Of a DNA stretch of 64,000 nucleotides, positions 24,617 to 33,939 are shown in pieces. The first letter of the stretch is position 1, and each line of letters begins with the position of its first letter. The translations under genes and the position numbers were made by a program. The DNA is taken from NCBI GenBank assembly GCA_019747875.1, contig JAIEQI010000042.1, positions 62,001-126,000 of the forward strand, read 5' to 3'. The stretch is from Candidatus Obscuribacterales bacterium. Lineage in GTDB: Bacteria; Cyanobacteriota; Vampirovibrionia; Obscuribacterales; Obscuribacteraceae. The notes under the pieces are model-generated. The model saw nothing but the letters and a program-made list of their open reading frames with translations. It did no database searches and was not told the DNA's origin.

Positions 24617-27079
24617 TCATCGATCTATAACTTCGAATTTTTTCTCACTACCCAGTTGTCGTTCCAACTCATGGACTTTTGCCTTCACCCTACCCCATTG
24701 CCGCTCCAAAGCTTCTGCCTGCGATTTAGATGTTTTTACATGACCTCCGCGGATCTGTGATCTGAGTGAATGAATGATCTGCGAAGCCAACGAATAATCT
24801 CGTGACCGTTCCGCTGCCAGCGCGAATGCGATGCGATCATCAATTTCCATACTGTTGCCGGGAAGAACAATATCAGCCTTCTGAAAACTTGCTAAAGCTT
24901 CACGATAATCCCTTTTCCGCAAGAGAGCATTTGCGCGCAGCAATAGCACTGCATATTTCGTCGAAAGTGAAGGAATATCTAAAGCTCCAAAGTAATCTAA
25001 TTCATTCAGGGCTTGCGAAACTTTGCCCTGTCCCAAAAGCGCTTTTGCTAAATAGAGATGCGCAAGATCATTAGTCGGTTGAATAGACACGGACTGCTCA
25101 GCGTAAACTTCAGCTTGTTTGAACTGTTTTGTTCGCAGCATTATTCCAGCAAGCCCAATCACTGGTTCTGCTGATTCTGGAAAGGCTTTCTGAGCCTTTT
25201 CGTAGGTTAGCTCTGCCATTTCTGATTCACCATTTTCAATCTGTGCTTCAGCGAGCGTTAATCGCAATTGCAGATCCTTTGGATTTCGCGCGATACATTC
25301 TTTGAGCAAAGGAATCGCACCGGAAAAGTTCTTCTTCTGAATCAATGCTTTGGCTAATACTTCTTTTGCCATAAGATTTGACGGCGCGATTTGCAAAGCT
25401 TGTTGCACTTGTTCCAACGCCTCAGAAACATTTCCTTCTGCCAAATAAGCCGAAGCTAGTTGGTAGAGAATGTAAGAACTCAAAGGTTCCAAGCGAGCCA
25501 ATCCTTTCAAGCGTTCAATTGCGCTCTTACTATTGCCTTCGCTAATTTCACAAAGAGCCATGGCTAATACCGCATAAATCGGTGCATCACTATCGGACTT
25601 TAACAGTCCGGCAGCAAGTTCTTTAGCTTGCTCTCGTTTTCCTTGCAAAGCCAGCACATACGATTTTATTGCCTGCAAATGAACTTTGTCAGTTGGTGAT
25701 TCGTCCGATTGCGCTCGTTCAAGCTCACTCAATTTTTGATTGGCTTCCTCAAACCGAGCCTTGGATGCGTATACTATTACGAGGTTCATGCCGGCAAGCA
25801 ATGACTGTAACTTCAAACCTTTTTTTGTAGCAAACTCCTCAGCCTGCTTGAACTCATAGATCGCATCTTCTATCTTTCGCTGTTCGTACTGAGCGAAAGC
25901 ATTCAAGTAATGAGCAGCGGCATTCTCAGGATCGATTTTCAGAGCCTGTTTAAGGAATGCACTGGCATCTGAATACTCTCCCAATTGAAGCGAGCACCAT
26001 GCACATATAAAGTAGGCTTCAGGATTATTTGGTTCAAACTTCGCCCAACTTTTTGCGTAATCGAGAGCATTAGGCCAATCCTGGCGCATACCATAGATGG
26101 TGATAAATCGTTGAACAATCTCGACGGACGTGGGATCAATTCTGTGTGCCTGCAATAGCTTCTCAATTCCCTCCAGTGTTTTTCCATTTGAAGCCACCAA
26201 TGATGCCCATTCCATAATAGCCTGGGAACTATCAGGATCAAGTTCAATCGCTCGCTTGTATGCTTTGTTGGCATCAGCAAAGTTTCGCTTCTCGGCGAAG
26301 AGGCGAGCTAGCATAAGTTGAGCTTCAAACATATGTGGATCTTCTTGCAACGCGCGATTTGAAAAATTAATGGCTTTATCCAAATCGGAATCAACCGTTG
26401 CTAATTGGGCTAGTCTATAGAAACTAAGTGCGTCAGCGGCTCCCGCCTTCTCAACGGATTCCAAAACAGAACGAGAGGCTCTGTAATCTCCACTCAAGAA
26501 ATATAAATCTCCCAAACAAGATTTCGCTGACCACTTGTTGGGATGTGATTGAGAAAATACCTGTAAAATTCCGATCGCCGCTTTTGTTCTATTCAATGCA
26601 TCCAGAACCCGCGCCTTTGCGACAATCAAGTCTTGGTCGTCAGGACTTTGCTTAGTTTCGTGCTCCAAGATTCGCAAAGCTAGATCCAACTGGTTTGCCT
26701 TTAATGGTTCCTCCAGTTTCTCCAAGATAATCTTCGTTTTATTTGCGATTGTTGGCTGCGTACCGTCAGCATTTGTTCCATTTTCTTGAAGCCGCTTCTC
26801 CTTTGTCTTCTGAAGCGATTTCGGAATTGATTTGAAATTTAGGGGATTTGGCTGAGTGATCTTCGAGGGGACTGTTTTGCGTTTTTCTTTTGTTGTATAC
26901 ATCCAGATCTGACTCTCAGGCATGCTGATAGCTTTGGCTGCATAAGCACTGTTCCCTGAGAAAGAAAAAACACTTGTTATGAGATAAGCCATACAGAAAC
27001 AATAAGACAACGTACGAGGTTCAATCCGCAGTAGTCTTGCCTTCCTCATTCGCGGATTGATCTCAAATTTTCTTGTCAA
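24617..27079 (-). CDS. Large exported TPR-repeat protein
   Basis: The 820-residue product has a signal-like hydrophobic segment (about 24-48, LSYCFCMAYLITSVFSFSGNSAYA) and then about twenty TPR-like helix pairs over residues 110-780, including ASSFYRLAQLATVDSDLDKA-type units with LxxxYxxxGxxxxAxxxYxxALxxxPxx spacing. Long TPR superhelices usually act as scaffolds. The frame begins with TTG at 27079 inside mqnA, but an ATG at 27049 is equally possible and neither has a strong ribosome site. It follows mqnA with a 17-bp overlap, so coupling is likely. What it scaffolds is unknown. Confidence 0.7.
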   Translation of the reverse strand: MTRKFEINPRMRKARLLRIEPRTLSYCFCMAYLITSVFSFSGNSAYAAKAISMPESQIWMYTTKEKRKTVPSKITQPNPLNFKSIPKSLQKTKEKRLQENGTNADGTQPTIANKTKIILEKLEEPLKANQLDLALRILEHETKQSPDDQDLIVAKARVLDALNRTKAAIGILQVFSQSHPNKWSAKSCLGDLYFLSGDYRASRSVLESVEKAGAADALSFYRLAQLATVDSDLDKAINFSNRALQEDPHMFEAQLMLARLFAEKRNFADANKAYKRAIELDPDSSQAIMEWASLVASNGKTLEGIEKLLQAHRIDPTSVEIVQRFITIYGMRQDWPNALDYAKSWAKFEPNNPEAYFICAWCSLQLGEYSDASAFLKQALKIDPENAAAHYLNAFAQYEQRKIEDAIYEFKQAEEFATKKGLKLQSLLAGMNLVIVYASKARFEEANQKLSELERAQSDESPTDKVHLQAIKSYVLALQGKREQAKELAAGLLKSDSDAPIYAVLAMALCEISEGNSKSAIERLKGLARLEPLSSYILYQLASAYLAEGNVSEALEQVQQALQIAPSNLMAKEVLAKALIQKKNFSGAIPLLKECIARNPKDLQLRLTLAEAQIENGESEMAELTYEKAQKAFPESAEPVIGLAGIMLRTKQFKQAEVYAEQSVSIQPTNDLAHLYLAKALLGQGKVSQALNELDYFGALDIPSLSTKYAVLLLRANALLRKRDYREALASFQKADIVLPGNSMEIDDRIAFALAAERSRDYSLASQIIHSLRSQIRGGHVKTSKSQAEALERQWGRVKAKVHELERQLGSEKKFEVIDR

Positions 27080-27959
27080 AGGAAGAACTCAAAAATAGCG
27101 AATTCTTTTTGCAAAGACGATCAAACAAGGCGAGAGCTTGAGCATGCTGTTCCGTAAACTCGTAATTTAAGTCCTCAAGGAAATATGAGCGCAACCTCTC
27201 GTGATTGAGCTTAGTTCTTTTGTGCGCTTCCGCAATAACAGAGTCGAGCATCGCATTTAGCCCAATGTCTCTGGCTACCGCTAATGAACGCGAAATTTCT
27301 TTGAAGAGAGCTTCATTCTCGCGAACCCATTCTTTGCGTGCTCCCCATACGCCAAACACGAATGGCAGCTCAAAACAACGATGCCACCACTGAGCCAAAT
27401 CCGTCTTTTCAAAACGTTTGGATGAATTGTCATTGTCAAAAGCCAATGCTTTATCCCCAATCAGCAAACACGCTCTCACTTCGTCATCGTCCAAAGCCGA
27501 GCCACTGCTCGTATCCAATCGAAGAACAGGTTCTATTCCTAATTCCTCAAGCAAAAGAACTTGCATCAGCTTTATGGATGTCGCCGATGAATCCGGAACC
27601 GTGACGACTTTGCCATCTAGCTGTCGCAGTTCGTCCTTACTGAAAAGCAACACACTGCCAACTTGTCCTGAACCCGATATCGAGATGTCGCGGAAAAGTT
27701 CGAAGCCTCCGTCCTCTAGGAAATAAAATGAGCTCATTGCTCCTAGTTGAATTTGCCTCTGCTGCAGCATCTGATTTAATTGCGCTGGATTAGCGAAGAC
27801 CAAATCTGCCGGCACCGATACACGTCCTTCTAAAAGCGGAAGAACAACAGGCAGAGCATTGATAAACGAAATTTGTCCGAATGCGGTTGCCTGCGCAGAC
27901 GATGTGCTACTGTCTTGCCGATTGGAAGAGTCCGGCTCCAGGCGATTTACTGATGTCAT
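27063..27959 (-). CDS. mqnA: Chorismate dehydratase MqnA (futalosine-pathway menaquinone synthesis)
   Basis: The protein is a periplasmic-binding-protein-like fold enzyme recognisable as MqnA: FGQISFINALPVVLPL, the VFANPAQLNQMLQQRQIQLGAMSSFYF segment, LIGDKAL and ELPFVFGVWGARKEW. MqnA converts chorismate to 3-[(1-carboxyvinyl)oxy]benzoate as the first step of the futalosine route to menaquinone. The frame extends to 28025, but the ATG at 27959 lies behind AAGAGGAAA and is preferred (298 residues). Other mqn genes are not in the window. A promoter and a terminator hairpin lie upstream on the same strand, so a transcription-attenuation switch is possible. Confidence 0.9.
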   Translation of the reverse strand: MTSVNRLEPDSSNRQDSSTSSAQATAFGQISFINALPVVLPLLEGRVSVPADLVFANPAQLNQMLQQRQIQLGAMSSFYFLEDGGFELFRDISISGSGQVGSVLLFSKDELRQLDGKVVTVPDSSATSIKLMQVLLLEELGIEPVLRLDTSSGSALDDDEVRACLLIGDKALAFDNDNSSKRFEKTDLAQWWHRCFELPFVFGVWGARKEWVRENEALFKEISRSLAVARDIGLNAMLDSVIAEAHKRTKLNHERLRSYFLEDLNYEFTEQHAQALALFDRLCKKNSLFLSSSFDKKI

Positions 27960-28119
27960 CTCGAGTTTTCCTCTTGCATAAGTATGCCAGAGTACGACTT
28001 GCTTTGCTCTTCTTCTATGTTGCAAGCAGCGACTTTGTCTCGCACGAATAGTATGCGCAGCTCTCGCTTTTGGCTAAGAAAGCGCCTCAACAAGCATCAA
28101 TCACTTGATGAAAAATAAG

Positions 28120-28176
28120 CAAAGAAAAAGGAGGAGGCCTTACAACTTCTTGGTAAGCTTCACGGGGCCTCGCTCC
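28120..28176 (-). terminator. Terminator-like hairpin in the mqnA leader
   Basis: On the minus strand the sequence reads GGAG, a spacer G, GAGGCC, a loop of about 26 nt, GGCCTC, CTCC and then TTTTTCTTT. The stem is GGAG/CTCC plus GAGGCC/GGCCTC (plus-strand 28130-28139 with 28166-28176), followed by a pyrimidine run. No minus-strand gene precedes it within the 110 bp to the divergent start of the deoA-like gene, so this intrinsic terminator would act on a transcript whose first product is mqnA. The loop contains GCTTAC/GTAA that can pair to extend the fold. Confidence 0.55.
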
Positions 28177-28184
28177 TATAATTT

Positions 28185-28213
28185 ATAAATCATATCTACA
28201 TTTGTCTTGTCAA
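28185..28213 (-). promoter_or_regulatory. Candidate promoter for mqnA leader
   Basis: The minus strand has TTGACA (28213-28208) followed by an AT-rich ATTTATAAATTATA at spacing of 17-19. This is close to a sigma-70-type -35/-10 pair. Transcription would begin close to the hairpin at 28176, so the transcript would enter the terminator almost at once, as in an attenuator or small leader RNA. Confidence 0.4.
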
Positions 28214-28286
28214 GAGGTGCTGGATATCCAACTACCCTATTTAAGAATGTAGAATTGCCTACTTAAGCGTCTAAGAGGGCAGAACC

Positions 28287-29630
28287 ATGCGCATGGTCGA
28301 TCTGATAAACAAGAAGCGTTCAGGCGGCGAACACACGAAAGAAGAGATCGAGTTCATCATCAAAACGGTGATGAATCCTGATACTTATCGTGACTACCAG
28401 CTTTCTGCTTGGCTAATGGCAGTCTGCCTTAACGGTATGAGCATGGATGAAACCGCCTTTCTTACGGATGCCATGGCGCGCTCGGGAGAGATGCTCGATC
28501 TCTCCAGCATAGGTCCTGTTGTTGGCGACAAGCACAGCACAGGCGGCGTCGGTGATAAGACGACGGTTGTTTTCGTACCGATGCTCGCGGCGGCCGGAGT
28601 TCCAATGGCTAAACTTTCAGGACGTGGACTGGGGCACACCGGCGGAACTTTGGACAAACTGGAAGCTATTCCTGGCTTCAATATCAATCTATCCATTGAT
28701 GATTTCATTGCTCAAATCAAAGATATCGGTGCTGCTGTTGGCGGACAAACGCAAGACCTGGCTCCGGCAGACGGAATCATGTACGCATTGCGAGACGTGA
28801 CCGGCACCGTCGAATCAATCCCGCTAATTGCTGCTTCTGTTGTTTGCAAGAAGATTGCCTCCGGTGCAAACTTGATCATCCTGGACGTGAAATGCGGCAA
28901 GGGCGCTTTCATGGACACGGAGGAGAAGGCGATCAGTCTGGCAAAAACGATGGCCGAGGTCGGCTACAGGTTAAAGAGACCAATTACTTGTGTAGTCACA
29001 GACATGGAGCAGCCTCTCGGAAATGCAGTCGGACACACGGTAGAAATTGCAGAAGCAATAGATACACTAAAAGGCGGTGGACCTGAAGATTTGCGCGAGT
29101 TGTGTTTGTCTTTGGGCGCAATGGCGCTCGTTGAAGCAGGCAAAGAGAAGGACGAAGCTCAAGCGAGAAAACGCCTCGAAGAGATTCTCTCATCCGGAAA
29201 AGGATTGGATAAACTGCGCGAGTTGATAGTGAAGCAAGGCGGCAATCCAGGCGTCATTGACGATTATTCATTGATGCCTCAAGCCAAAATCAAACGAGAT
29301 GTGAACGCTCCCGGACAAGGCGACAAGTGGATTGCTCAACTCAATGGTCGAACCATCGCTGAGGCAGGAAAATTGATGGGAGCCGGACGAGCGAAGAAAG
29401 GCGATCCAATCAATCTTGCAGTCGGCGTTGTGATGAAAGGAAAAATTGGCAGTAAGATAAAGGGTGGAGAGCCAGTTGCAAGCATTTACGCTGACAGCGA
29501 AGAACATTACAAAATGGCTTCGGAGAAAGTGCTTGAAGCGATAGAGTTTAGTGATAAACCTGTTGAAGCTCCCAAGGTCATCAAGGCGCGCATCAAGTAC
29601 GAGGAACAGCTCTCACTGGCAAAGAGTTAG
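28287..29630 (+). CDS. pdp: Pyrimidine-nucleoside (thymidine-type) phosphorylase
   Basis: The 447-residue enzyme has the phosphate-binding KHSTGGVGDK (82-91) and the family signature SGRGLGHTGGTLDKLE (111-126). It splits thymidine or uridine with phosphate into base and (deoxy)ribose-1-phosphate in nucleoside salvage. Both PDP and DeoA carry these motifs; the sequence cannot settle which, so the symbol is tentative. The ATG at 28287 follows GAGGG at 7 bp. The next gene, lipM, starts 14 bp after the stop, so both probably form one transcript with no obvious biochemical link. Confidence 0.92.
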   Translation: MRMVDLINKKRSGGEHTKEEIEFIIKTVMNPDTYRDYQLSAWLMAVCLNGMSMDETAFLTDAMARSGEMLDLSSIGPVVGDKHSTGGVGDKTTVVFVPMLAAAGVPMAKLSGRGLGHTGGTLDKLEAIPGFNINLSIDDFIAQIKDIGAAVGGQTQDLAPADGIMYALRDVTGTVESIPLIAASVVCKKIASGANLIILDVKCGKGAFMDTEEKAISLAKTMAEVGYRLKRPITCVVTDMEQPLGNAVGHTVEIAEAIDTLKGGGPEDLRELCLSLGAMALVEAGKEKDEAQARKRLEEILSSGKGLDKLRELIVKQGGNPGVIDDYSLMPQAKIKRDVNAPGQGDKWIAQLNGRTIAEAGKLMGAGRAKKGDPINLAVGVVMKGKIGSKIKGGEPVASIYADSEEHYKMASEKVLEAIEFSDKPVEAPKVIKARIKYEEQLSLAKS

Positions 29631-29644
29631 TTAGAGTTTGTAGA

Positions 29645-30433
29645 ATGTCCTATCGATTCATTCCATTTGCAGAATACAACGGCGCCCTCAATATGGCGAT
29701 CGATGAGTATTTGCTTGAACAACAAATGCTCGGCGCACCACCAGTCCTGCGTTTGTATGCATTCAACCCTCCGACCGTGACGATCGGTCACAGCCAGAAG
29801 ATCGAAGCAGATGCAATTTCTCGGATCCAATCAAGAGGGTTCGAGGTTGCTCGCCGACCAACTGGAGGCCGAGCCGTCCTCCACTACAAAGACCTGACAT
29901 ATTCTTTTGCAGCTCGTGAGTTGAACGAGAGCGACAGCGGGATTTTGGCCAAAAGTGTAAGCGCTGCCTACAAGCAAATTTGCAGCGGTCTGCAAAACGC
30001 CTTCGAGATTCTCGGACTGAAAGCTGAGCTCGGCTCGGCGGAAGTGCCCTACCGTCATCTGGCAGATTGCTTTTTGGCAACAACAAACGCTGACCTTCAG
30101 GTTGCTGGGAAGAAACTTGCCGGCAGCGCTCAACTACGGAGGAGGGGAGCTGTTTTGCAGCATGGTTCCATCCCACTGAATTTGGAACAAGGACTGATGT
30201 TAGAGCTGCTAGAAGGAAAAAGTTTGGCGGACTGCCCAGAACTGGCCGGTACCAATAGACATGCAAATCTATTCGAGGCACTTAACCGCGAAGTACCTCA
30301 CGCCGAACTTTGTCAGGCAATTCAAGAAGGATTTGAAAGAGCTTTTGCACACTCGTTCGACGAGCAAGCACTATCCGAACAAGAGCTTGCCGCTGCTTCG
30401 ACGTTTTTGCAGAAAGAAGCACTCGTAAGCTAA
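29645..30433 (+). CDS. lipM: Octanoyltransferase/lipoate ligase family protein (LipM-like)
   Basis: The 262-residue protein belongs to the biotin/lipoate ligase fold. It has RRPTGGRAVLH (70-80), a Cys at 142 in LADCFLATTNADLQVAGKKL and GKKLAGSAQ (155-163), the arrangement of LipM, in which the Cys forms the acyl-enzyme when octanoate is moved from acyl carrier protein to lipoyl domains. Length fits LipM (about 278) better than LplA. The start ATG at 29645 is 14 bp after the phosphorylase stop. The gene probably supplies lipoyl groups for 2-oxoacid dehydrogenases and glycine cleavage. LplA-like lipoate ligase remains an alternative. Confidence 0.85.
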   Translation: MSYRFIPFAEYNGALNMAIDEYLLEQQMLGAPPVLRLYAFNPPTVTIGHSQKIEADAISRIQSRGFEVARRPTGGRAVLHYKDLTYSFAARELNESDSGILAKSVSAAYKQICSGLQNAFEILGLKAELGSAEVPYRHLADCFLATTNADLQVAGKKLAGSAQLRRRGAVLQHGSIPLNLEQGLMLELLEGKSLADCPELAGTNRHANLFEALNREVPHAELCQAIQEGFERAFAHSFDEQALSEQELAAASTFLQKEALVS

Positions 30434-30503
30434 CTGATTGCGCAGGGGCATCGCGTGCGCTTTCTTACAAGTCTAGACGACCCAGCTTAGCTGCCGAACC
30501 TAG

Positions 30504-31118
30504 CTAGTCCTGATACCACTCGCTTGGATCTTTGGGTCTGGCTGGCTGTTCTGGCTGTTCTTGGACTGGTGCCGCCCGACGCTTTGGAGCTCTTCTGACT
30601 GGCGCTTCTTCTACTTGTTCCTCTTCGGCTGCGGAGGCAGCCTTTGCTGTTGTCTCTGCGGCTTGGTCTACTACTTCCCCGGTCACATTTTCGGATGCCT
30701 GATAGTCACCATCGGCTGCAGTTCCTTCCTCAGCTGAAGCCTCAGCGAGTCTCTTCTTCTTGAGGTGCGGGCGAGGAATCGAAGCGACCTTAGCTTTTAT
30801 GTAGGAGGGAGCCATCGCAGCGGCTCGTGCTCCATAAATGGCTCCGGTTACGACTACCGGAATTACCATTGGAACAACTGCTGCTGCTAGCTGCGAACCC
30901 ATCTGTACAAGTGGTGCCAACATCTGCTCTGCCTGAGCATTCACGGCAGCCGGTTGCCCTAAACCAAATACGACCAGCAAGAGTGAAACTAGCGCTTGTT
31001 TCGCCCTGCCCAGAAGTCTTTTCCGGCTCAGCGATTGATAGTTTTTTCCAGTGCAAAGCTGCGTTTTCAAGAGAGGTCCCCTGTCTGAGATCCCGCTATT
31101 ATACGCTATTCCTGACAT
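30504..31118 (-). CDS. Hypothetical exported or membrane-anchored Ala/Glu-rich protein
   Basis: I do not recognise a family. The ATG at 31118 follows AAAGG and fits better than the TTG at 31142; the product is then 204 residues. A hydrophobic helix (ALVSLLLVVFGLGQPAAVNA, about 43-62) could be a signal peptide with a long n-region. It is followed by a second hydrophobic stretch (MVIPVVVTGAIYGARAAAMAP) and a long Ala/Glu/Pro-rich tail ending in RPKDPSEWYQD, which looks disordered. The gene is divergent from the 5'-nucleotidase-like gene, sharing about 155 bp of upstream DNA. Confidence 0.6.
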   Translation of the reverse strand: MSGIAYNSGISDRGPLLKTQLCTGKNYQSLSRKRLLGRAKQALVSLLLVVFGLGQPAAVNAQAEQMLAPLVQMGSQLAAAVVPMVIPVVVTGAIYGARAAAMAPSYIKAKVASIPRPHLKKKRLAEASAEEGTAADGDYQASENVTGEVVDQAAETTAKAASAAEEEQVEEAPVRRAPKRRAAPVQEQPEQPARPKDPSEWYQD

Positions 31119-31272
31119 GCGCCCAGAACCTTTGTCCTGCAAGCGTCCAAAGCCTGCTGCCCACCCTCCCTTTTGCCATTCATTAAATATATCTCCCAGA
31201 TACGTGGTTCCCGCCTGTACCCCAGGAGCCCGGGCAGGTAGAGTAGGCAGAAGGTTGCAAAGCAGGACTCAG

Positions 31273-33876
31273 TTGGAAAAGCCAGAAAGCGAAAAGCCGT
31301 CAAAGCTGACGAGTTTGGAGCTCAACAGAAAACTTCTCGACGACAGCGTACCTGACAAAAACGTCTGGTTGAAACAGGCTGCTTCGGAATTCGGCGGCAC
31401 CATAGCTGCCACTATAGCCGGTGCTGCCAGTTGGTCACTGATAGATCGCAGCAAATACGGCATTGCAGGCAAAGTTCTGGTCACAGCTGTCGGTTCAGGA
31501 TTTACTAAATTCACAGTTAAGGGCGGCATGGAAACCGCTCTTCTCAAAAGCGAAGATCGAACCATCTCTGCCAAGGATCTGGCGTGGGGAGCTGTCGATG
31601 GTTTCGCGGGCGTAGCTGCGAGCAAGGCAGAAGCGAAGATCGCGGAGAACTTGACTAAGAACCTCGGCTTCAAATATGCAGGCAAGACATTGGGACCGGA
31701 ACAAGCGTTCGAGGTCGGAAGCAAAGTCTTGGACAGCTCATTAAGAGAACGCATGCTCAGCCACGCTTTGCGCGGCACAAGCGGCGGCTTCGTCGGCTCA
31801 GGTGTTTGGAGCACTGCTCATGCGCTTCATGAACATCGCAATGAGCTAACCAGCGCACAAGGAATCGGAAAAGTCGCAAGAGACATCGCAATAAATACCG
31901 CAATCGGTACCGCTTTCGGACTCGGCCTTTCGACTGGAATTTCCGGAATTGCCAACGCCAGAGAAATCGGCGCTTACGCTAAAGCTTCCCTGCAGGGAGA
32001 ACGCGGAATTACCCGAGTCGATCTGTTGCACTTCAATGACATGCACAGCGCTTTGCTGGGACAAGAGGCATCGCTTCCACAGCTGGCAAGCAAGGCATCC
32101 ATGCTGCGAGAGCAGTCTAAATCAGCTGGACGCAATCCGCTACTTTTTGAACTCGGTGATAACTATTCTGGTAACGTCGTTGCTGGATCGACTCGACTCG
32201 GTTACGTCGAAACCAAAGCCATCGAAATGATGAAACCAAATGGCACCGTTCCAGGCAACCATGTGGCGGACGTAGGATTAGGCAATGTTGATGTTGACGG
32301 TTGGGTGAAAAACATCCGCCAGCTCGCAGCAGAAACCAACAGAGAAATGCCGGCGGTAATGACCAACATCGAGTTGCCAGCGCACCCTGGTCTGGTAGGC
32401 AAAGACGGTGTCTACAAGCCGTATCGCGTCATCGAAATCAATGGCACGCAGGGCAACGACAAAGTCGGCATCATCGGACTTGTCACCAAAGAACTCGAAG
32501 ATATGGCAGAAGGGGCGGTCATTTATAGAGACGCTCAGGAATCAGCCCGCAAAGCTATCACAGAACTCAATGCTCAAGGTGTGAACAAAGTCATTGTCCT
32601 TTCCCACCTTGGAAGAGCGGAAGACATTGCTCTTGCACAAAATGTAAAAGGCATATCGGCCATTCTTGGCGCTCACTCGCATGATATCGAACCGCTGCCG
32701 TTTTGGATCAAGAATGCGCAAAATGGCGCGGAGGTTCCAATCAGCCAAGCCGGTTCAAAAGCTCAATGGCTTGGCGAAATGAATTTGGCATTCAAAGCCG
32801 ATGGCAGCGTCGATAAATTCCGCAGTGGTGGCAAGCTGCACGAGATTCACTCAGCTATAAAACCAGACCCCGAAATTCGAAATTACATCCAATCAGAGAT
32901 TGGAGACATTGCAAAACTAGAGAACGTAACTTATCAGGTGCAGATCAAAGAGCCGATCAGTACACACGGACTGAGGGGGCAAACGGGCGAGCAGACTCCA
33001 CTGGGAACACTAATAAGTCGCGCATTGCTTGAACAGACGAATGCTCAATTGCCACAGATCAATGCTGCTAGACAAGCTTCTGGATTAGCGCCAATAAACC
33101 AGGTAGGCATCGTTCTCAAACATACAGGTGATATCAAAGAAGGATTCACGCCCGGTGCGACCAATCATTTGAAATTATCGAACACCTTCCTCAATACTGG
33201 GTCAGTTGAACGCGAATTGAATGAACTGACTGTAGCTACTATGACTGGAGCTCAAATTAAGGGAGCCTTGAATTTCGCCGTTCATGATTTGCCACCAGCT
33301 GCAACTCAACCAAAGGCTATACCGGATCGCATAAAAGATAACGCAAGACGCTTTTTCAGTGAATCTCCCAAACCAGAGTTTTATGACTACACAGGTAACT
33401 TCGTCCAAACAGAAGGATTGCGTTATTCCTTCGATCGATCACTGCCACCGGGTCAACGGATCACCGCAGTCGAAGTGGTGAATCCGAGTACTGGCAAATA
33501 TGTGCCAATAGAAGCGGATAAATCCTATGAGGTTCTGACGCTGTTCCACCCTGTGGAGAAGTGGGGAAAGAGAGGCATAATCACAAATGATCCAAAAGAT
33601 CCTAGATTCCTGCAACCTGAAAACTGGGCTTATGGCAAACAACACACAGCAAGCGAGGCCCGCACTCTTGTAGGTGCGCAAGCAATTCGATTATCCCAAG
33701 TTGATTTACTCGCTAAGTATTTAGTGGATAAAGGCAGTATCAAGAATGGTGACTTCAAAGCCTCTAACAATATCAGGGATCTAACACCGAAACCGTGGCA
33801 ACCAGAGGTTCGCCCAGGCATCTATTCAACCATACCGTTGGCGTTTCAAAACGGACAAAATGTCAAAGAGAAATAG
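31273..33876 (+). CDS. 5'-nucleotidase-like metallophosphatase with novel N-terminal domain
   Basis: The frame is open from 31051, but the N-terminal extension overlaps the divergent gene and is probably non-coding. A TTG at 31273 behind AGGA, or one at 31255, is preferred (about 867 residues). The middle and C-terminus are UshA-like: HFNDMHS, ELGDNYSG, PGNHVADVG, VLSHLGRAEDIALAQ and GAHSHDIE supply the metal-binding residues of a dimetal phosphatase, followed by a C-terminal substrate-binding part. The first 250 residues (TIAATIAGAASWSLIDRSKYG, FTKFTVKGGMET) form a Gly/Ala-rich helical domain I do not recognise. There is no clear signal peptide, unlike secreted UshA. Confidence 0.8.
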   Translation: MEKPESEKPSKLTSLELNRKLLDDSVPDKNVWLKQAASEFGGTIAATIAGAASWSLIDRSKYGIAGKVLVTAVGSGFTKFTVKGGMETALLKSEDRTISAKDLAWGAVDGFAGVAASKAEAKIAENLTKNLGFKYAGKTLGPEQAFEVGSKVLDSSLRERMLSHALRGTSGGFVGSGVWSTAHALHEHRNELTSAQGIGKVARDIAINTAIGTAFGLGLSTGISGIANAREIGAYAKASLQGERGITRVDLLHFNDMHSALLGQEASLPQLASKASMLREQSKSAGRNPLLFELGDNYSGNVVAGSTRLGYVETKAIEMMKPNGTVPGNHVADVGLGNVDVDGWVKNIRQLAAETNREMPAVMTNIELPAHPGLVGKDGVYKPYRVIEINGTQGNDKVGIIGLVTKELEDMAEGAVIYRDAQESARKAITELNAQGVNKVIVLSHLGRAEDIALAQNVKGISAILGAHSHDIEPLPFWIKNAQNGAEVPISQAGSKAQWLGEMNLAFKADGSVDKFRSGGKLHEIHSAIKPDPEIRNYIQSEIGDIAKLENVTYQVQIKEPISTHGLRGQTGEQTPLGTLISRALLEQTNAQLPQINAARQASGLAPINQVGIVLKHTGDIKEGFTPGATNHLKLSNTFLNTGSVERELNELTVATMTGAQIKGALNFAVHDLPPAATQPKAIPDRIKDNARRFFSESPKPEFYDYTGNFVQTEGLRYSFDRSLPPGQRITAVEVVNPSTGKYVPIEADKSYEVLTLFHPVEKWGKRGIITNDPKDPRFLQPENWAYGKQHTASEARTLVGAQAIRLSQVDLLAKYLVDKGSIKNGDFKASNNIRDLTPKPWQPEVRPGIYSTIPLAFQNGQNVKEK

Positions 33877-33900
33877 CTAGAAGTCCATATCCTTCTAGCT
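33875..33900. terminator. Hairpin between convergent genes
   Basis: AGCTAGAAG (33875-33883) and CTTCTAGCT (33892-33900) form a perfect 9-bp stem around TCCATATC. It begins in the last codons of the 5'-nucleotidase-like gene and lies between two convergent genes. No T-run follows, so termination is likely only moderate or Rho-assisted. This is a structural observation, with termination as inference. Confidence 0.45.
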
Positions 33901-33939
33901 GATTCCATCAGAGTATGGCAGATTGAATTGCCCGGAGTT

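Noticed and set aside
29763-30281. 172-codon minus-strand ORF over lipM
   Set aside because: It is antisense to conserved lipM motifs and has no independent support.
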